From: Thiohalocapsa sp. PB-PSB1
GTDB taxonomy: Bacteria; Pseudomonadota; Gammaproteobacteria; Chromatiales; Chromatiaceae
Assembly (NCBI GenBank): GCA_016745215.1
Contig: CP050890.1
Span: 1 to 64,000 of the forward strand
Length of the DNA: 64,000 nucleotides
Direction of reading: 5' to 3'
The position numbers and the translations under genes were made by a program. Shown one piece after another: positions 26,001-33,533 of this stretch (the first letter of the stretch is position 1; every line of letters begins with the position of its first letter). Below the pieces are notes generated by a model. It saw only the letters and a program-made list of their open reading frames with translations. It did no database searches and was not told the DNA's origin.

Positions 26001-28525
26001 GGCAACTTCACTTGTGCATTGGCGCCTAATCCCAACAGCCTTTTTCGGGCCGCGCGCCACTCACCTTTGAACCACTTGAATAGTCCACCGGCCTTAAGCG
26101 TTGCACCGAGCTGGCGGATGGTCTTCTCGTCGGGCAGATCGTCCAGCGCAAACACAGGATCGACCGACGCATGCAGCCCTCGCAATGCCTCCAACTCGAC
26201 CTTCAGCCGAGGGAGCAGGCCGTCCAGTTCATCGTTGTCGAACAGCTCGTCACGCTGCTTCCAGTGGGACGGATCGAGCGCGGCGATCAGATCGACCACG
26301 GCCTTAAACTCAGACAACCCCGATTCGCTTAGCCTCAGCGGGCTCGCTGCGGGTTCGCCCAGGGCGGAAACGACGCCCCGTAGTGGTTCTTCGAGTTGGC
26401 CCAGTTGATCCTCGATGGCTGTCAGGCGATGGATCGCCTCGGCCAATGTGCCAAGTTTCACCTCTTGCCCGACCAGTTGCATCAGTTGCCGGCGGCCCTC
26501 AAGCAGCCGATCGACCACGGACAGATCCGCGAGAATGCCCGGGCCAACGGTCTTTGCCAATGCCGCATACCGCTCCTGGATGGCCTCGAACAACTTGAGG
26601 TACCGCCTGGCCTTGTCCAGCACATCGCCCCGCAGCAGCGGAAGACGATCCAGAATCTCATCGCCATGCAGCGCAGGAATACCCTGCAATTCCGTCAACA
26701 GTAGCCGCGCCCGCGTCAAAGTTTCCGCAACGTCAGAGTTTGCAGTGCCCAACGTGCTGGCGATGGCATCACGCTCGTCCTGAAGGGAAACCAATGCGTC
26801 CTGCCAGGCGCCAAGCGCGGCTTTCACCCGCTCTAGATCGAAGATCTGCAGGTCACCATTGCGCACGCCGTACCATGGGTGGTCCTGCAATGCGGCACCA
26901 GTCGCCAATTGATCCGCGACAGCCTGATGGACCTTCCGATACGCCTCCACCTGATCTTCGTTTCGGCGCTGCGCCGCCGCGTCATAGTTGTCGCCATCGT
27001 AGCCGGTGGGATGCAATCCCTCTGGATTGATTCCCAATGCGTCGCGGTAGCGGGTGGCGGCCATAAAGATCTCGTGCAGCGTCTTACCGGTACTGGCCCA
27101 CGGACGGTTGATCTTCTCGGCATGGCGCTTCAGCGCGGTCTTGTGCTCTTCGTAGCGGGCGATGTCCACCTCGATGTCCTTCGGCCGGCGATAGTGCCCG
27201 TTCTTCTTCAGGCGTTCGTCGACTTCATCGAGCACCTTGCGCTTTTGCGACTGATGGCTATGCAGCTCCAGACAGAATTCGCCCAATCCCGCCCTATCCA
27301 GACGGGTGCGCACCACTTCCAGCGCCGCCAATTTTTCCGCCACGAACAGCACTTTCTTGCCCCGCGCCATCGCGGCGGCAATCAGATTGGTGATGGTCTG
27401 AGATTTCCCGGTACCAGGCGGACCCTCGATCACAAGGTCCTTGCCATTGACTGCATCGATCAAGGCGCTGTGCTGGGAGCTGTCGGCGTCGTCGATCAGC
27501 GGATAATGCGCGTGTACCTCGTCCATCTCATCGATGAGGTACTCTTCGCCAAAGCCGAGGTTGCCTGCCGACGCCAGTTCATCGTGAAAATTCTGCCCAT
27601 AACCCGACAGGAACCGGGAGACCACGGGATGCTCGACGATATTGGCCTCCCGTGGCCAACGCACGGGGTCGAGATCCAGGTACATCAGCAACTTGCTGAA
27701 GTTCAAAAGCGCCAGGGAGATGTAACGCCGTACCCGCCAGTGCGGCTGCTTGTTGTCTTCAAGCAACCGAATGACGTCGTTGAAGTAATCCTCCGGTACC
27801 GTATTTTCGTCCAGATCCGGCAATGCCATCGCAAAATCGGCGCGCAGTTTCTCGCGTAGCGAGAGGTTGGGAATGATGTCTTCACCCGAATACTGCAGCC
27901 GATATTCGTAGGTGCGAGTCTCCGGGTTGAGCCGCCCCTTGTGCAGCCGTACCGGCACCAGGAACAAGGGCGCAATGCGGGCCTTGTCGCTGCTCGAACT
28001 GTCGTACCATTCGAGAAACCCGAACGCGAGATAGAGAATATTTGCCCCTATCTCCTGGATGGCTAACTCAGACTGAGACAACAGGTTTTTGAGACGCGCT
28101 TCCATCTCGAAGGGATACAACAAGGTTTGGATAGCCGTATCCGAATGATTGCTTGAATCATCCTCAGGTGAGCTTTCCGGCATCTCGTAACTGCTCGCAA
28201 AGCCGAGGTGCTTTGCCCACTCTTCCGCCGAAGGATCATTTTTCAGGCGAAAAAGTTCCCGATTTTCCTCATCGAATGACAGATAACCAGCATCAATCAG
28301 TTCTTTTTCTGTCGGTTCTGGAACCGCCTCAAAGCGCATCTCCTTATCCGCCAGCAAGGTCTCAGCAAGTTGGTTGGGATACTCATCTATGATTCGAAGG
28401 CTACCGTTCTTGGTATGGCGAAAATTGATCAGCCGATTGCGGGCCGTGGGATCAAGCAATCGCTTGCGCATGTTTTGAAGCGCTTTATGAGCCTGCGATT
28501 GTTGTGAACTTGGTTCCTGGTCCAT
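23051..28525 (-). CDS. DUF4011 / SF1 helicase / Vsr-like nuclease protein, Hhe-like defence protein
   Basis: A 1,824-residue protein. An N-terminal DUF4011-type region (LLDPTARNRLINFRH) leads to an SF1 helicase split by a long helical insert. Walker A IEGPPGTGKSQT lies near residue 368; Walker B VVMDEASQIKPQDAL and VVGDPKQLPPT lie near 1305. The C-terminal SF1 block contains MTYGPQEPGG and RRLNVLFTRSKKRM. A PD-(D/E)XK/Vsr-like nuclease (FFIDVAVVDP, GIECDGATYHSAKSARDRDRLR) lies near 1640, followed by a short tail. This domain order matches the single-gene DUF4011-helicase-Vsr (Hhe) anti-phage proteins. The start is ATG 28525: the frame is open to 28567, but that part reads into attC B. attC sites on both sides make it a single 5.5-kb cassette gene. 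Confidence 0.85.
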   Translation of the reverse strand: MDQEPSSQQSQAHKALQNMRKRLLDPTARNRLINFRHTKNGSLRIIDEYPNQLAETLLADKEMRFEAVPEPTEKELIDAGYLSFDEENRELFRLKNDPSAEEWAKHLGFASSYEMPESSPEDDSSNHSDTAIQTLLYPFEMEARLKNLLSQSELAIQEIGANILYLAFGFLEWYDSSSSDKARIAPLFLVPVRLHKGRLNPETRTYEYRLQYSGEDIIPNLSLREKLRADFAMALPDLDENTVPEDYFNDVIRLLEDNKQPHWRVRRYISLALLNFSKLLMYLDLDPVRWPREANIVEHPVVSRFLSGYGQNFHDELASAGNLGFGEEYLIDEMDEVHAHYPLIDDADSSQHSALIDAVNGKDLVIEGPPGTGKSQTITNLIAAAMARGKKVLFVAEKLAALEVVRTRLDRAGLGEFCLELHSHQSQKRKVLDEVDERLKKNGHYRRPKDIEVDIARYEEHKTALKRHAEKINRPWASTGKTLHEIFMAATRYRDALGINPEGLHPTGYDGDNYDAAAQRRNEDQVEAYRKVHQAVADQLATGAALQDHPWYGVRNGDLQIFDLERVKAALGAWQDALVSLQDERDAIASTLGTANSDVAETLTRARLLLTELQGIPALHGDEILDRLPLLRGDVLDKARRYLKLFEAIQERYAALAKTVGPGILADLSVVDRLLEGRRQLMQLVGQEVKLGTLAEAIHRLTAIEDQLGQLEEPLRGVVSALGEPAASPLRLSESGLSEFKAVVDLIAALDPSHWKQRDELFDNDELDGLLPRLKVELEALRGLHASVDPVFALDDLPDEKTIRQLGATLKAGGLFKWFKGEWRAARKRLLGLGANAQVKLPDMQSALDDLAAFSGKREKLDGNMRYADALGGHVRGLDTDIDALEALRAWYRSVRQAYGVGFGAKVPLGDAILELSPSVAKAVRSLSERGLSRQLDGLLNDLGSLKIVFSPVAEFRDTSTQLVGDRGAIPRLVGAVKQAIQACGPLAGDDSLSVSDLANRIEQLGVLRQRVEIWRNADFDRKLFRGKLGLQVGVDVDNGEGLPMLRHTLDLATGVVEQIKMPALVDHLYEHPQVATFETLAQHAEQLQGALNTHDLAYDNYAAIVRLDWDGWLVRCGDWVDGLILRNHRALETGETLHNWLDYIRSRQQLEQLGMAVLADAVEHGDIRLDQVEVAYLAGIYDLLAREILHKDPELGRFSGRSQEALQDKFRECDNKLKALQCEQIAWRIDQGEIPTGNMGARVSERTERVLLEHEIGKKTRHMPIRQLLKRAGNALVALKPCFMMGPMSVAQYLAPGGIAFDFVVMDEASQIKPQDALGAVARGRQLVVVGDPKQLPPTSFFDRLIEDDETDPTGIEESESILDATLPMFPARRLRWHYRSQHENLIAFSNHSFYNSDLVLFPSPHKETVNYGIQYSRLPRGCFVNRKNLEEARIISEAVREHFRHRPDESLGVVAMNAEQKQQIERAIETLAKDDVVFQEWLDSDASRGESLFVKNLENVQGDERDVIFISMTYGPQEPGGRVYQRFGPINSDVGWRRLNVLFTRSKKRMHIFSSMGSEDIVTESTSKRGVQALRDFLGFCETGILHGTQRETGRAPDSDFEVAVMGALAREGFECIPQLGVAGFFIDVAVVDPGNPGRYLMGIECDGATYHSAKSARDRDRLRQTILERLGWRIRRIWSTDWFKNPHGELSPIIRELNAIKTPVVAVVGEVESEVDNIEEIIEEVEREEAQVDLSTFEDDSLKGQLIRFDREVIRKDLPDTPDAKRLLRPSMLEALIEYMPTSKVEFLEMVPSYIRQATEAAEGKYLDQVFEIINNSSESN

Positions 28526-28539
28526 TAGTTTCCTTGTAT

Positions 28540-28648
28540 GCCTAACGTCGCAAATCAGGCGAGCCAAAAGCGCGCTTGCACGGACGCATTAAATTTGTTG
28601 CGAGCTCGACGCGCGCTTTTGTGGTCGGCTGCATTTGCCTTGTTAGGG
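28540..28648 (-). other. attC recombination site B
   Basis: GCCTAAC (28540-28546) and GTTAGGG (28642-28648) flank arms with CCAAAAGCGCGC and GCGCGCTTTTG in inverted order, around a loop of about 30 bases. The stop codon of the NYN-domain gene begins at the next base. It is the 3' recombination site of the NYN cassette. Confidence 0.88.
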
Positions 28649-29248
28649 CTATACAATTGGTGAATTGTAGCTAACTTTCTCATTTTGAATCACGATCAAC
28701 TTCTTGTCGCTCATCTTAGCTATGATGTCTTTTAGTTCGGATTCCTCAAGTTTTTTCATGAACATCGAGTTGATGGTATTCGAAAGCGTTTTCACTTTTC
28801 TTGGCCTACTGTGACCCCTTGCAGCCAGGTTCTTTACTATTGCTTCGAGTTTTTTTTCAGCCGACGATGCGTTAGATAGGCGAATTAGCGGTATTTCCGC
28901 GAGATCTTTCTCTCTTTGTGCGAATATCTTCTGCTCCTTGAGGTGTGCAATTAGAGGGTCGAATCCGGTATCTTTGGAGATAATATGAAAATATGCGTCA
29001 GGGTCTTGCGCCGCCAATTGTCCGATATAGAATGCAATATGAAAATCCAGAGCGTTGGCACCGTTGCCCGCGATTTTAATGTATCGTGCGTTGCTGCCTA
29101 GGGACTGAAGAGCGCAAGCTAACTCAAAAGGGATTTTCTGCTGGTTTGCACCGACGAACACGATGACAGTGAACGGATGCCCATTCAGAACAGCGAGGTT
29201 CTTCGGCTGAACGTTCTCGTAGTCTATGAGTACGTAGTTGTTCTTCAA
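28649..29248 (-). CDS. NYN/PIN-like ribonuclease-domain protein
   Basis: A 199-residue protein. The NYN core shows NNYVLIDYENVQPKN with the first acidic cluster, VIVFVGANQQKIP, GANALDFHIAFYIGQL and IISKDTGFDPLIAHL, the usual Asp positions of the PIN-like fold. The C-terminal 70 residues are basic and helical and may bind RNA or a partner. NYN proteins of this type recur in integron cassettes and in defence loci; an RNase role is inferred. It forms a cassette with attC B at its 3' end. Confidence 0.8.
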   Translation of the reverse strand: MKNNYVLIDYENVQPKNLAVLNGHPFTVIVFVGANQQKIPFELACALQSLGSNARYIKIAGNGANALDFHIAFYIGQLAAQDPDAYFHIISKDTGFDPLIAHLKEQKIFAQREKDLAEIPLIRLSNASSAEKKLEAIVKNLAARGHSRPRKVKTLSNTINSMFMKKLEESELKDIIAKMSDKKLIVIQNEKVSYNSPIV

Positions 29249-29267
29249 CTTGCCGTCCGTGTCTGTG

Positions 29268-29355
29268 CCCTAACGTCAAGCACAGCCCGCGCCTTGGAGT
29301 AGCCTGAGCGATAGCGAAGGCTGCTCCAAGGCGCGGGCTTGTGCGCTAGTTAGGC
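29268..29355 (-). other. attC recombination site C
   Basis: CCCTAAC (29268-29274) and GTTAGGC (29349-29355) enclose strongly complementary arms (GCCCGCGCCTTGGAG and CTCCAAGGCGCGGGC) with a short loop. The core ending ACGTCAAGCACAGCCCG is shared with sites G, J and M. Confidence 0.92.
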
Positions 29356-29409
29356 CATTTATGTAGCTCGCGAAACGGGAAACAGTTGGCAAACCCCAAT
29401 TACTGGTAA

Positions 29410-29946
29410 TCAATCCTCAAGCTGGACCCCGACCAAAGTCACGGTGCACCTGTCACCATGCTTTTTTCCATCCTGTGAGTAAGCCTGTATCCGGATCGGG
29501 CGATCTGCCATTGTCGTCGTGATGCAAAAACCTACTTCGAAGTTGTGGGAGATTATCCTGTGAGTGTCGCCATTAAACGCGGACCATTCTTTGTTGTTGT
29601 CTTCGGGAACTACAATCTTAGCCTTGACGAACCCATTTTCGACGCCTGGGACTTTGCCTGTCACGGTGTATAAGCGTCCTTGCCCGCACTCACCGGGCTT
29701 TCCTTGCCAATCGGTCAACATGCTCCATGGCACATTGGCGTCGCACTGAAAAGCGCTGGGTTTGGAGAAATCGATTGCAGGTATGGCTGATCCCTGCGAA
29801 AAGGCAGCGCCGGAATAGGCAACGTGGAGAATGGCGCCTGCAATAAGCGCGGTTCGGGACTTAGTGGATTTCACAGTTACGCTCCAGGTGTCGATGCCTA
29901 CAATAGGCAGGTTTTGGCGCTCCATCCCTTGCTCTCCTTCGTCCAA
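29410..29946 (-). CDS. Exported hypothetical protein (cassette)
   Basis: Up to 178 residues. A basic then hydrophobic stretch (KSRTALIAGAILHVAYSGAAFSQG, about residues 30-53) looks like a signal peptide that would be used from an internal start. The mature part has four cysteines (FQCDANVPW, GECGQG, GFCITTT, DRCTVTL), suggesting disulfides in the periplasm. No family is recognised. The annotated 5' end overlaps the next cassette gene; in-frame ATGs at 29925 and nearby are alternatives. attC C lies downstream. Confidence 0.55.
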   Translation of the reverse strand: MDEGEQGMERQNLPIVGIDTWSVTVKSTKSRTALIAGAILHVAYSGAAFSQGSAIPAIDFSKPSAFQCDANVPWSMLTDWQGKPGECGQGRLYTVTGKVPGVENGFVKAKIVVPEDNNKEWSAFNGDTHRIISHNFEVGFCITTTMADRPIRIQAYSQDGKKHGDRCTVTLVGVQLED

Positions 29947-30383
29947 GTCTGACCAGACTGGACATTAAAGGATAGATTGCCGGAATATCTAACTTCGCAG
30001 GCATGTGATGCATTTAGTGACTGACATTCGGCCAGCGATAGAAAGCAAAAGGTCCTGCCTGAATAGCACGTGCAGTGCAACTCTAGGGCGCCCACCGTTT
30101 CCCTATTGTCAGGAGTCGGGATTGGTACGCTGTCAATTAGGTCTCTTCTTGCCTTGGAGCTAAGTGGAACTCCGGAATACCTATTGAGAACAGATGTCGC
30201 CCATGCTCGCAAATTGGCAGTTGATTCTGATGGTGGCGCCTGAAGTATGGTCACGCCGAGTTCGACGAACTTGGCCTGAACTTCTTGCTCTGCTATGGCA
30301 GACGTATACCAGTGGCCGACAAGCGTGATTGCTGCAGGCACAAATACCGCGCTTACGATCTTGAACTTTTCCCAGATATCCAT
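29898..30383 (-). CDS. Membrane-anchored hypothetical protein (cassette)
   Basis: A 161-residue protein with one N-terminal membrane segment (IVSAVFVPAAITLVGHWYTS, residues 9-28). A helical stretch follows (EQEVQAKFVELGVTIL...NLRAWATSVLNRYS), resembling small phage-like or cassette membrane proteins. The C-terminal part is cysteine-rich. ATG 30383 is preferred, as the frame upstream runs into attC D. The 3' end overlaps the exported-protein gene, so both belong to one cassette. Function unknown. Confidence 0.55.
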   Translation of the reverse strand: MDIWEKFKIVSAVFVPAAITLVGHWYTSAIAEQEVQAKFVELGVTILQAPPSESTANLRAWATSVLNRYSGVPLSSKARRDLIDSVPIPTPDNRETVGALELHCTCYSGRTFCFLSLAECQSLNASHACEVRYSGNLSFNVQSGQTWTKESKGWSAKTCLL

Positions 30384-30400
30384 CGTGATGGCTTGTCTTG

Positions 30401-30474
30401 GCCTAACGATCAAAATCACCCGACCCACAAAGCGCGCAGCGCTTTGTGGGTCGGGTGCATTTTTTTGTTAGCCC
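30401..30474 (-). other. attC recombination site D
   Basis: GCCTAAC (30401-30407) and GTTAGCC (30467-30473) bound near-perfect arms (CACCCGACCCACAAAGCGC and its inverse) with a minimal loop. At 74 bases it is among the shorter typical attC sites. Confidence 0.92.
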
Positions 30475-30579
30475 AATTTGGCTTTGAGGCAACTCCGAAA
30501 GGTCGGTAAGCATTTCCAAATATGCTTCGAAGGCATTTATCAGTTCCCCATTAGCTGAGGTCGAGCAGTAAGGGTATCT

Positions 30580-31383
30580 TTATGTCCCCGCCTTGAAAGC
30601 TTGAACAACCGTTGCCGCCGCAATCGCGAGTGTCAACGCAACGAGAAGCCACTGAGTCCAGACAACTTGCCGGTGGCGTCGGTCTTCTTCTTCATGCTTT
30701 TCGAAGACGGACATTCCGAGACCTGTGGGAGAATAATCAAGTTGGTTTTTTTGAAGGTATTCGGATTCACAAAGCGATTCGAGTATCCGCCCCAGTTTTC
30801 CAATTTGTTCATCGAAGTCTGGACGGAGATAAATCCGATCGGAATACAACCGTTGGGCAAGATTGTGTGCGCTATAGTTAAGCTTCCTACCGTCCAGGTA
30901 GTCTTCGATTACGACGCGCAAAATCGCAAAACGGGTTTCGGTTACGATTTTCTTTTTGTTGAAACGTGCCTGAAGGAAAGACCCTAATGCCTCGTTGACC
31001 CGAATTCGGATATATGGCCACGGAAAAACCGAAATCATAAACCAATGGTGAGCACTATTAAAATTGATTTGATTGCCATGAAAATAATGATTGATTCGAA
31101 GCGAGTTCGGCAGAATCTCGTTTAACGCTAATTGCTTTTCGTCGCTGTATTTGTTGTCCGAGAAATACTTTACGCGAACAAGATGTTCAGAATAACCCCG
31201 AAGAACGGCTAGAGGCTTGCCCTTGATTTCAAGGACTGTGAAGTAACAGTCTTCTTTTTGCCTGTCTTCCCAAAGGCGTTCAAGTTTGTCCGGGCACTCC
31301 TTGGCTGTCACCTTTTCCAGAATACGGTTAAGGAGCCAAATATTGAACCTTGACATTAGCCGTCCAATCATAAAAACACGCAA
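30580..31383 (-). CDS. Tail-anchored hypothetical protein (cassette)
   Basis: A 267-residue (or 258 from ATG 31356) protein. The first half is mixed alpha/beta (DCYFTVLEIKGKPLAVLRGYSEHLVRVKYFSDN). The middle resembles a winged-helix-like region (EQIGKLGRILESLCESEYLQKNQLDYSPTGLG). A C-terminal membrane segment (WLLVALTLAIAAATVVQAF) suggests tail anchoring to the inner membrane. No family is recognised. Base composition is noticeably AT-richer than the chromosomal genes. attC D lies at its 3' end and attC E upstream. Confidence 0.65.
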   Translation of the reverse strand: MRVFMIGRLMSRFNIWLLNRILEKVTAKECPDKLERLWEDRQKEDCYFTVLEIKGKPLAVLRGYSEHLVRVKYFSDNKYSDEKQLALNEILPNSLRINHYFHGNQINFNSAHHWFMISVFPWPYIRIRVNEALGSFLQARFNKKKIVTETRFAILRVVIEDYLDGRKLNYSAHNLAQRLYSDRIYLRPDFDEQIGKLGRILESLCESEYLQKNQLDYSPTGLGMSVFEKHEEEDRRHRQVVWTQWLLVALTLAIAAATVVQAFKAGT

Positions 31384-31460
31384 GACTGAAATTTCACTTT
31401 AGATCTAGAGGTCCTTCCATATAGGTTCGATTTGAACTAGACGACAAAGGTGACTTCTTG

Positions 31461-31557
31461 GGCTAACGTTGCGGTAAGCCGACCCGCGCGCGGTACCACG
31501 TTTGAGATTAGCCCACGACGCCGGCTGCGCGGGGTCGGCTTGACCGGCCCGTTAGGC
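31461..31557 (-). other. attC recombination site E
   Basis: GGCTAAC (31461-31467) and GTTAGGC (31551-31557) flank arms with AAGCCGACCCGCGCG and CGCGGGGTCGGCTT in inverted order. The sequence is unlike sites C, G and M, so the cluster holds attC sites of several lineages. Confidence 0.88.
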
Positions 31558-31620
31558 GCGCTTTAATTCTTGCCGGGAAAAATAAATCTGTCCCCTTTTC
31601 CTCGCCCTTTTCCTCGTTAA

Positions 31621-31854
31621 CTAGGCCGCGTTTTTCTCTGCTGACAACTCGTTACATTCATCGCAAACAAAGATCACATCTTCGCCCCAAAAACTAGACT
31701 TGGTAACCCGCGTAAAGCCAGGAGTGACCTCAACAACCGTGGTTGCGGTATCGCCTTTAAAAAATGCCCACCCATCTTCTTGCCAACAATGAGCCTCTCC
31801 GGTTTTTCCGCATTTGGGACAAATCAATGGAATTTTGAATCGATCTTTCGCCAT
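31621..31854 (-). CDS. Small CPxCG zinc-finger protein (cassette)
   Basis: A 77-residue protein starting MAKDRFKIPLICPKCGKTGEAHC and ending with VIFVCDECNELSAEK. The CPKC and CDEC pairs form a likely treble-clef or ribbon zinc site. The frame is open 29 codons further upstream, but that part is rich in rare patterns and includes the remnant next to attC F. Proteins of this shape are common in integron cassettes; role unknown. Confidence 0.7.
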   Translation of the reverse strand: MAKDRFKIPLICPKCGKTGEAHCWQEDGWAFFKGDTATTVVEVTPGFTRVTKSSFWGEDVIFVCDECNELSAEKNAA

Positions 31855-31935
31855 TGTTACTCTGAGGATCGCTAAGGCCGCAGTTTGCCGTCGGCCTGGT
31901 GCTCTCGTTAGCTTATTCACGATGGTAGACGAATC

Positions 31936-32040
31936 GCCCAACGAGAAAAAATGGCCCCCGGCGCACGCGGTGCGCCGGGGGATGGCAAGATGGGCAAGGA
32001 CTGCGTGCTCTTGCCATACGATGCAGCCCTTTTGACGCCT
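31936..32040 (-). other. attC recombination site F (one core decayed)
   Basis: GCCCAAC (31936-31942) forms one good core. The opposite end near 32030 reads TTTTGACGCCT, like a core followed by the usual GTCAAAA but lacking TAAC. The interior holds two stems (CCCCCGGCGCAC/GTGCGCCGGGGG and TGGCAAGA/TCTTGCCA). It lies immediately after the stop of the 40-residue peptide gene. Confidence 0.6.
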
Positions 32041-32161
32041 ACTGAGCGAAGATCGCTATTACGGTCGTCGCAATCCCGGCCAGACCAACAAGGATTGAAA
32101 CAAACCCGATCTTGCTGTTCAACATCAGCGCCCGAAACAAACGGTCATCGTCAAAGTTCAT
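32039..32161 (-). CDS. 40-residue membrane peptide (cassette)
   Basis: ATG at 32161 opens MNFDDDRLFRALMLNSKIG, followed by FVSILVGLAGIATTVIAIFAQ and a TAG stop. A GGAG ribosome binding site lies seven bases before the ATG. The C-terminal 21 residues form one membrane helix; the N-terminus is charged and likely cytoplasmic. Position exactly between attC F and the next cassette supports a real gene. Function unknown; single-span peptides of this kind include toxins and stress proteins. Confidence 0.6.
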   Translation of the reverse strand: MNFDDDRLFRALMLNSKIGFVSILVGLAGIATTVIAIFAQ

Positions 32162-32427
32162 GCCTAGTCTCCATTGCTGGAGGGGCATGAGACTAGCCCG
32201 GTTGCACCTCTTCTTGAGCGGACGCCCCGCGGCCCAGAAGTGCCTAGTCGTGCTCCATAGACCAGCCGACGATACCCCTTGGTTAAAGGGGCGGGACGCT
32301 ACCAGCTACGCTTGAAAAGTCCGCCATGCCTGGCCGCGTGATAACGGGCGCTCTCTACCGGCGAATGCAGAGATTTGTGGCCAAGGCGGTTCCGTAGTTC
32401 CTCGCAAGCGCAGTTGCTGGGTTCTTT
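32162..32427. other. Cassette gap without a visible gene
   Basis: This 266-base stretch between the membrane-peptide gene and attC G shows no ORF with coding character. It may carry a promoter for the peptide, but no clear -35/-10 pair was recognised. Confidence 0.4.
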
Positions 32428-32521
32428 GCCTAACGTCAAGCACAGCCCGGCGCATGCTGCCGAGCCGCCCGCGTCAGCGGCGGCTCGGCAGCATGCGCTC
32501 GGGCTGGTGCTTTAGTTGGGC
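32428..32521 (-). other. attC recombination site G
   Basis: GCCTAAC (32428-32434) and GTTGGGC (32515-32521) enclose long complementary arms (GCATGCTGCCGAGCCGCC and its inverse). It differs from site M, 8.4 kb away, at only about ten of 94 positions, a close pair as in a chromosomal integron. Confidence 0.95.
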
Positions 32522-32551
32522 GTCTTCTCATTGGTTCCGTTCTGCGGTCAC

Positions 32552-33016
32552 TTAGCCTGGCGCCTTGTCGGGACTTCTTCTTGTCAGGAACAGCCGGTCC
32601 TTGCCGGTACCGTAGTAGCGTGTACGTAGCTGGCTCTCAGAAAAACCGAAGTGCTTGCTTAACGCAATCATCTTCTCGTTCTTAGGCGATGTGGTTAATG
32701 AACAATCCACCTTAAGTTCATCCAGAGAATGACATAGCTTGGCCATCAGTTGTTTGCCAACGCCACTTTGTCTCCATTCTCGCAGCACGAAGATCTTGTG
32801 CAAGAAATATAAGTTACTGGTCGTAGTCGGAAACGCTAGAGCGGAGCCGATGATGCTTTCCTTTGACGTTGCGCAGAATACTAAGCAAAACTCGACCCAG
32901 ACTCGCCACGCATGTTCTCCATCGGGCACAGATCGATCTGCCCAGATGGATTGATCAATGGCAGCGAGCTCTTGAAAATCCGCAACAGTCGCTCGCCTAA
33001 CACTGAACTCACTCAT
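32552..33016 (-). CDS. GNAT-family N-acetyltransferase (cassette)
   Basis: A 154-residue protein with the GNAT fold. It begins FSVRRATVADFQELAAIDQSIW and has the acetyl-CoA loop VLREWRQSGVGKQLMAKL (motif A R/QxxGxG/A form). KHFGFSESQLRTRYYG occupies motif B. The substrate is unknown. The start overlaps the stop of the upstream split gene by an ATGA, so the two form a two-gene cassette and were translationally coupled before the IS insertion. Confidence 0.85.
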   Translation of the reverse strand: MSEFSVRRATVADFQELAAIDQSIWADRSVPDGEHAWRVWVEFCLVFCATSKESIIGSALAFPTTTSNLYFLHKIFVLREWRQSGVGKQLMAKLCHSLDELKVDCSLTTSPKNEKMIALSKHFGFSESQLRTRYYGTGKDRLFLTRRSPDKAPG

Positions 33017-33434
33017 TTCGCGTTGCTCGTAACCTCTGTCGCTCTTTCGGTGATTTGTGAAAACTGCGAGTCAAGCCGGTTTATCGCCGTTCTAGATCGC
33101 GACAAGCTGACGCCGTGCAACTTCTCCCGTTTTTCAACTGTAATCGCGAACCCCAAATCTGTCATGACCGAGAAATCAGGGGAATTAGCTATATGGGAAA
33201 TATCCTTCTGGTAGCAGTACCATACTTTGATTCCTTTATCCGCCTGCTCTTGCATAACCTCCATCATCGCATTGCAATCTTGTTTGTCCTCGAACAAAAA
33301 CACCCTCTGAATGATAACCCCCCTCTTTGCTTGTTTGTAGTTTAGATCCCTATATCTCTCCATATCTTCATCGTTCTTCCAGTACTCCGGATCTGTTAGG
33401 GCGCTGACGCCCTTGAAAACCTGTCCGCGCCTTA
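33013..33434 (-). pseudogene. IS-split cassette gene, C-terminal half
   Basis: The reading frame runs unbroken from the IS boundary (RRGQVFKGVSALTDPEYWKND) to the stop at 33013. It includes YRDLNYKQAKRGVIIQRVFLFEDKQD and VMTDLGFAITVEKREKLHGV. It joins in frame to the half at 35889-36309 if the IS5-type element and one TTA duplicate are removed. The KRGVxIxRxFLF pattern is seen in several bacterial proteins of unknown role. The ORF beginning at the internal ATG 33363 is only a fragment. Confidence 0.75.
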
Positions 33435-33533
33435 GAGACTGTATGGGAACTAAACCACTGATTTGGCGTCTAAAAAATCTGAAAAACTAAACGATTTAAT
33501 ACGATTTTCCCTTTTTTATTCGGAGAAATCAAG

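Noticed and set aside
31870..31916. A short attC-like pair (GCTAAGG ... GTTAGC) upstream of the zinc-finger gene
   Set aside because: The first core lacks AAC and the arms hardly pair; site F just to the right is better placed.
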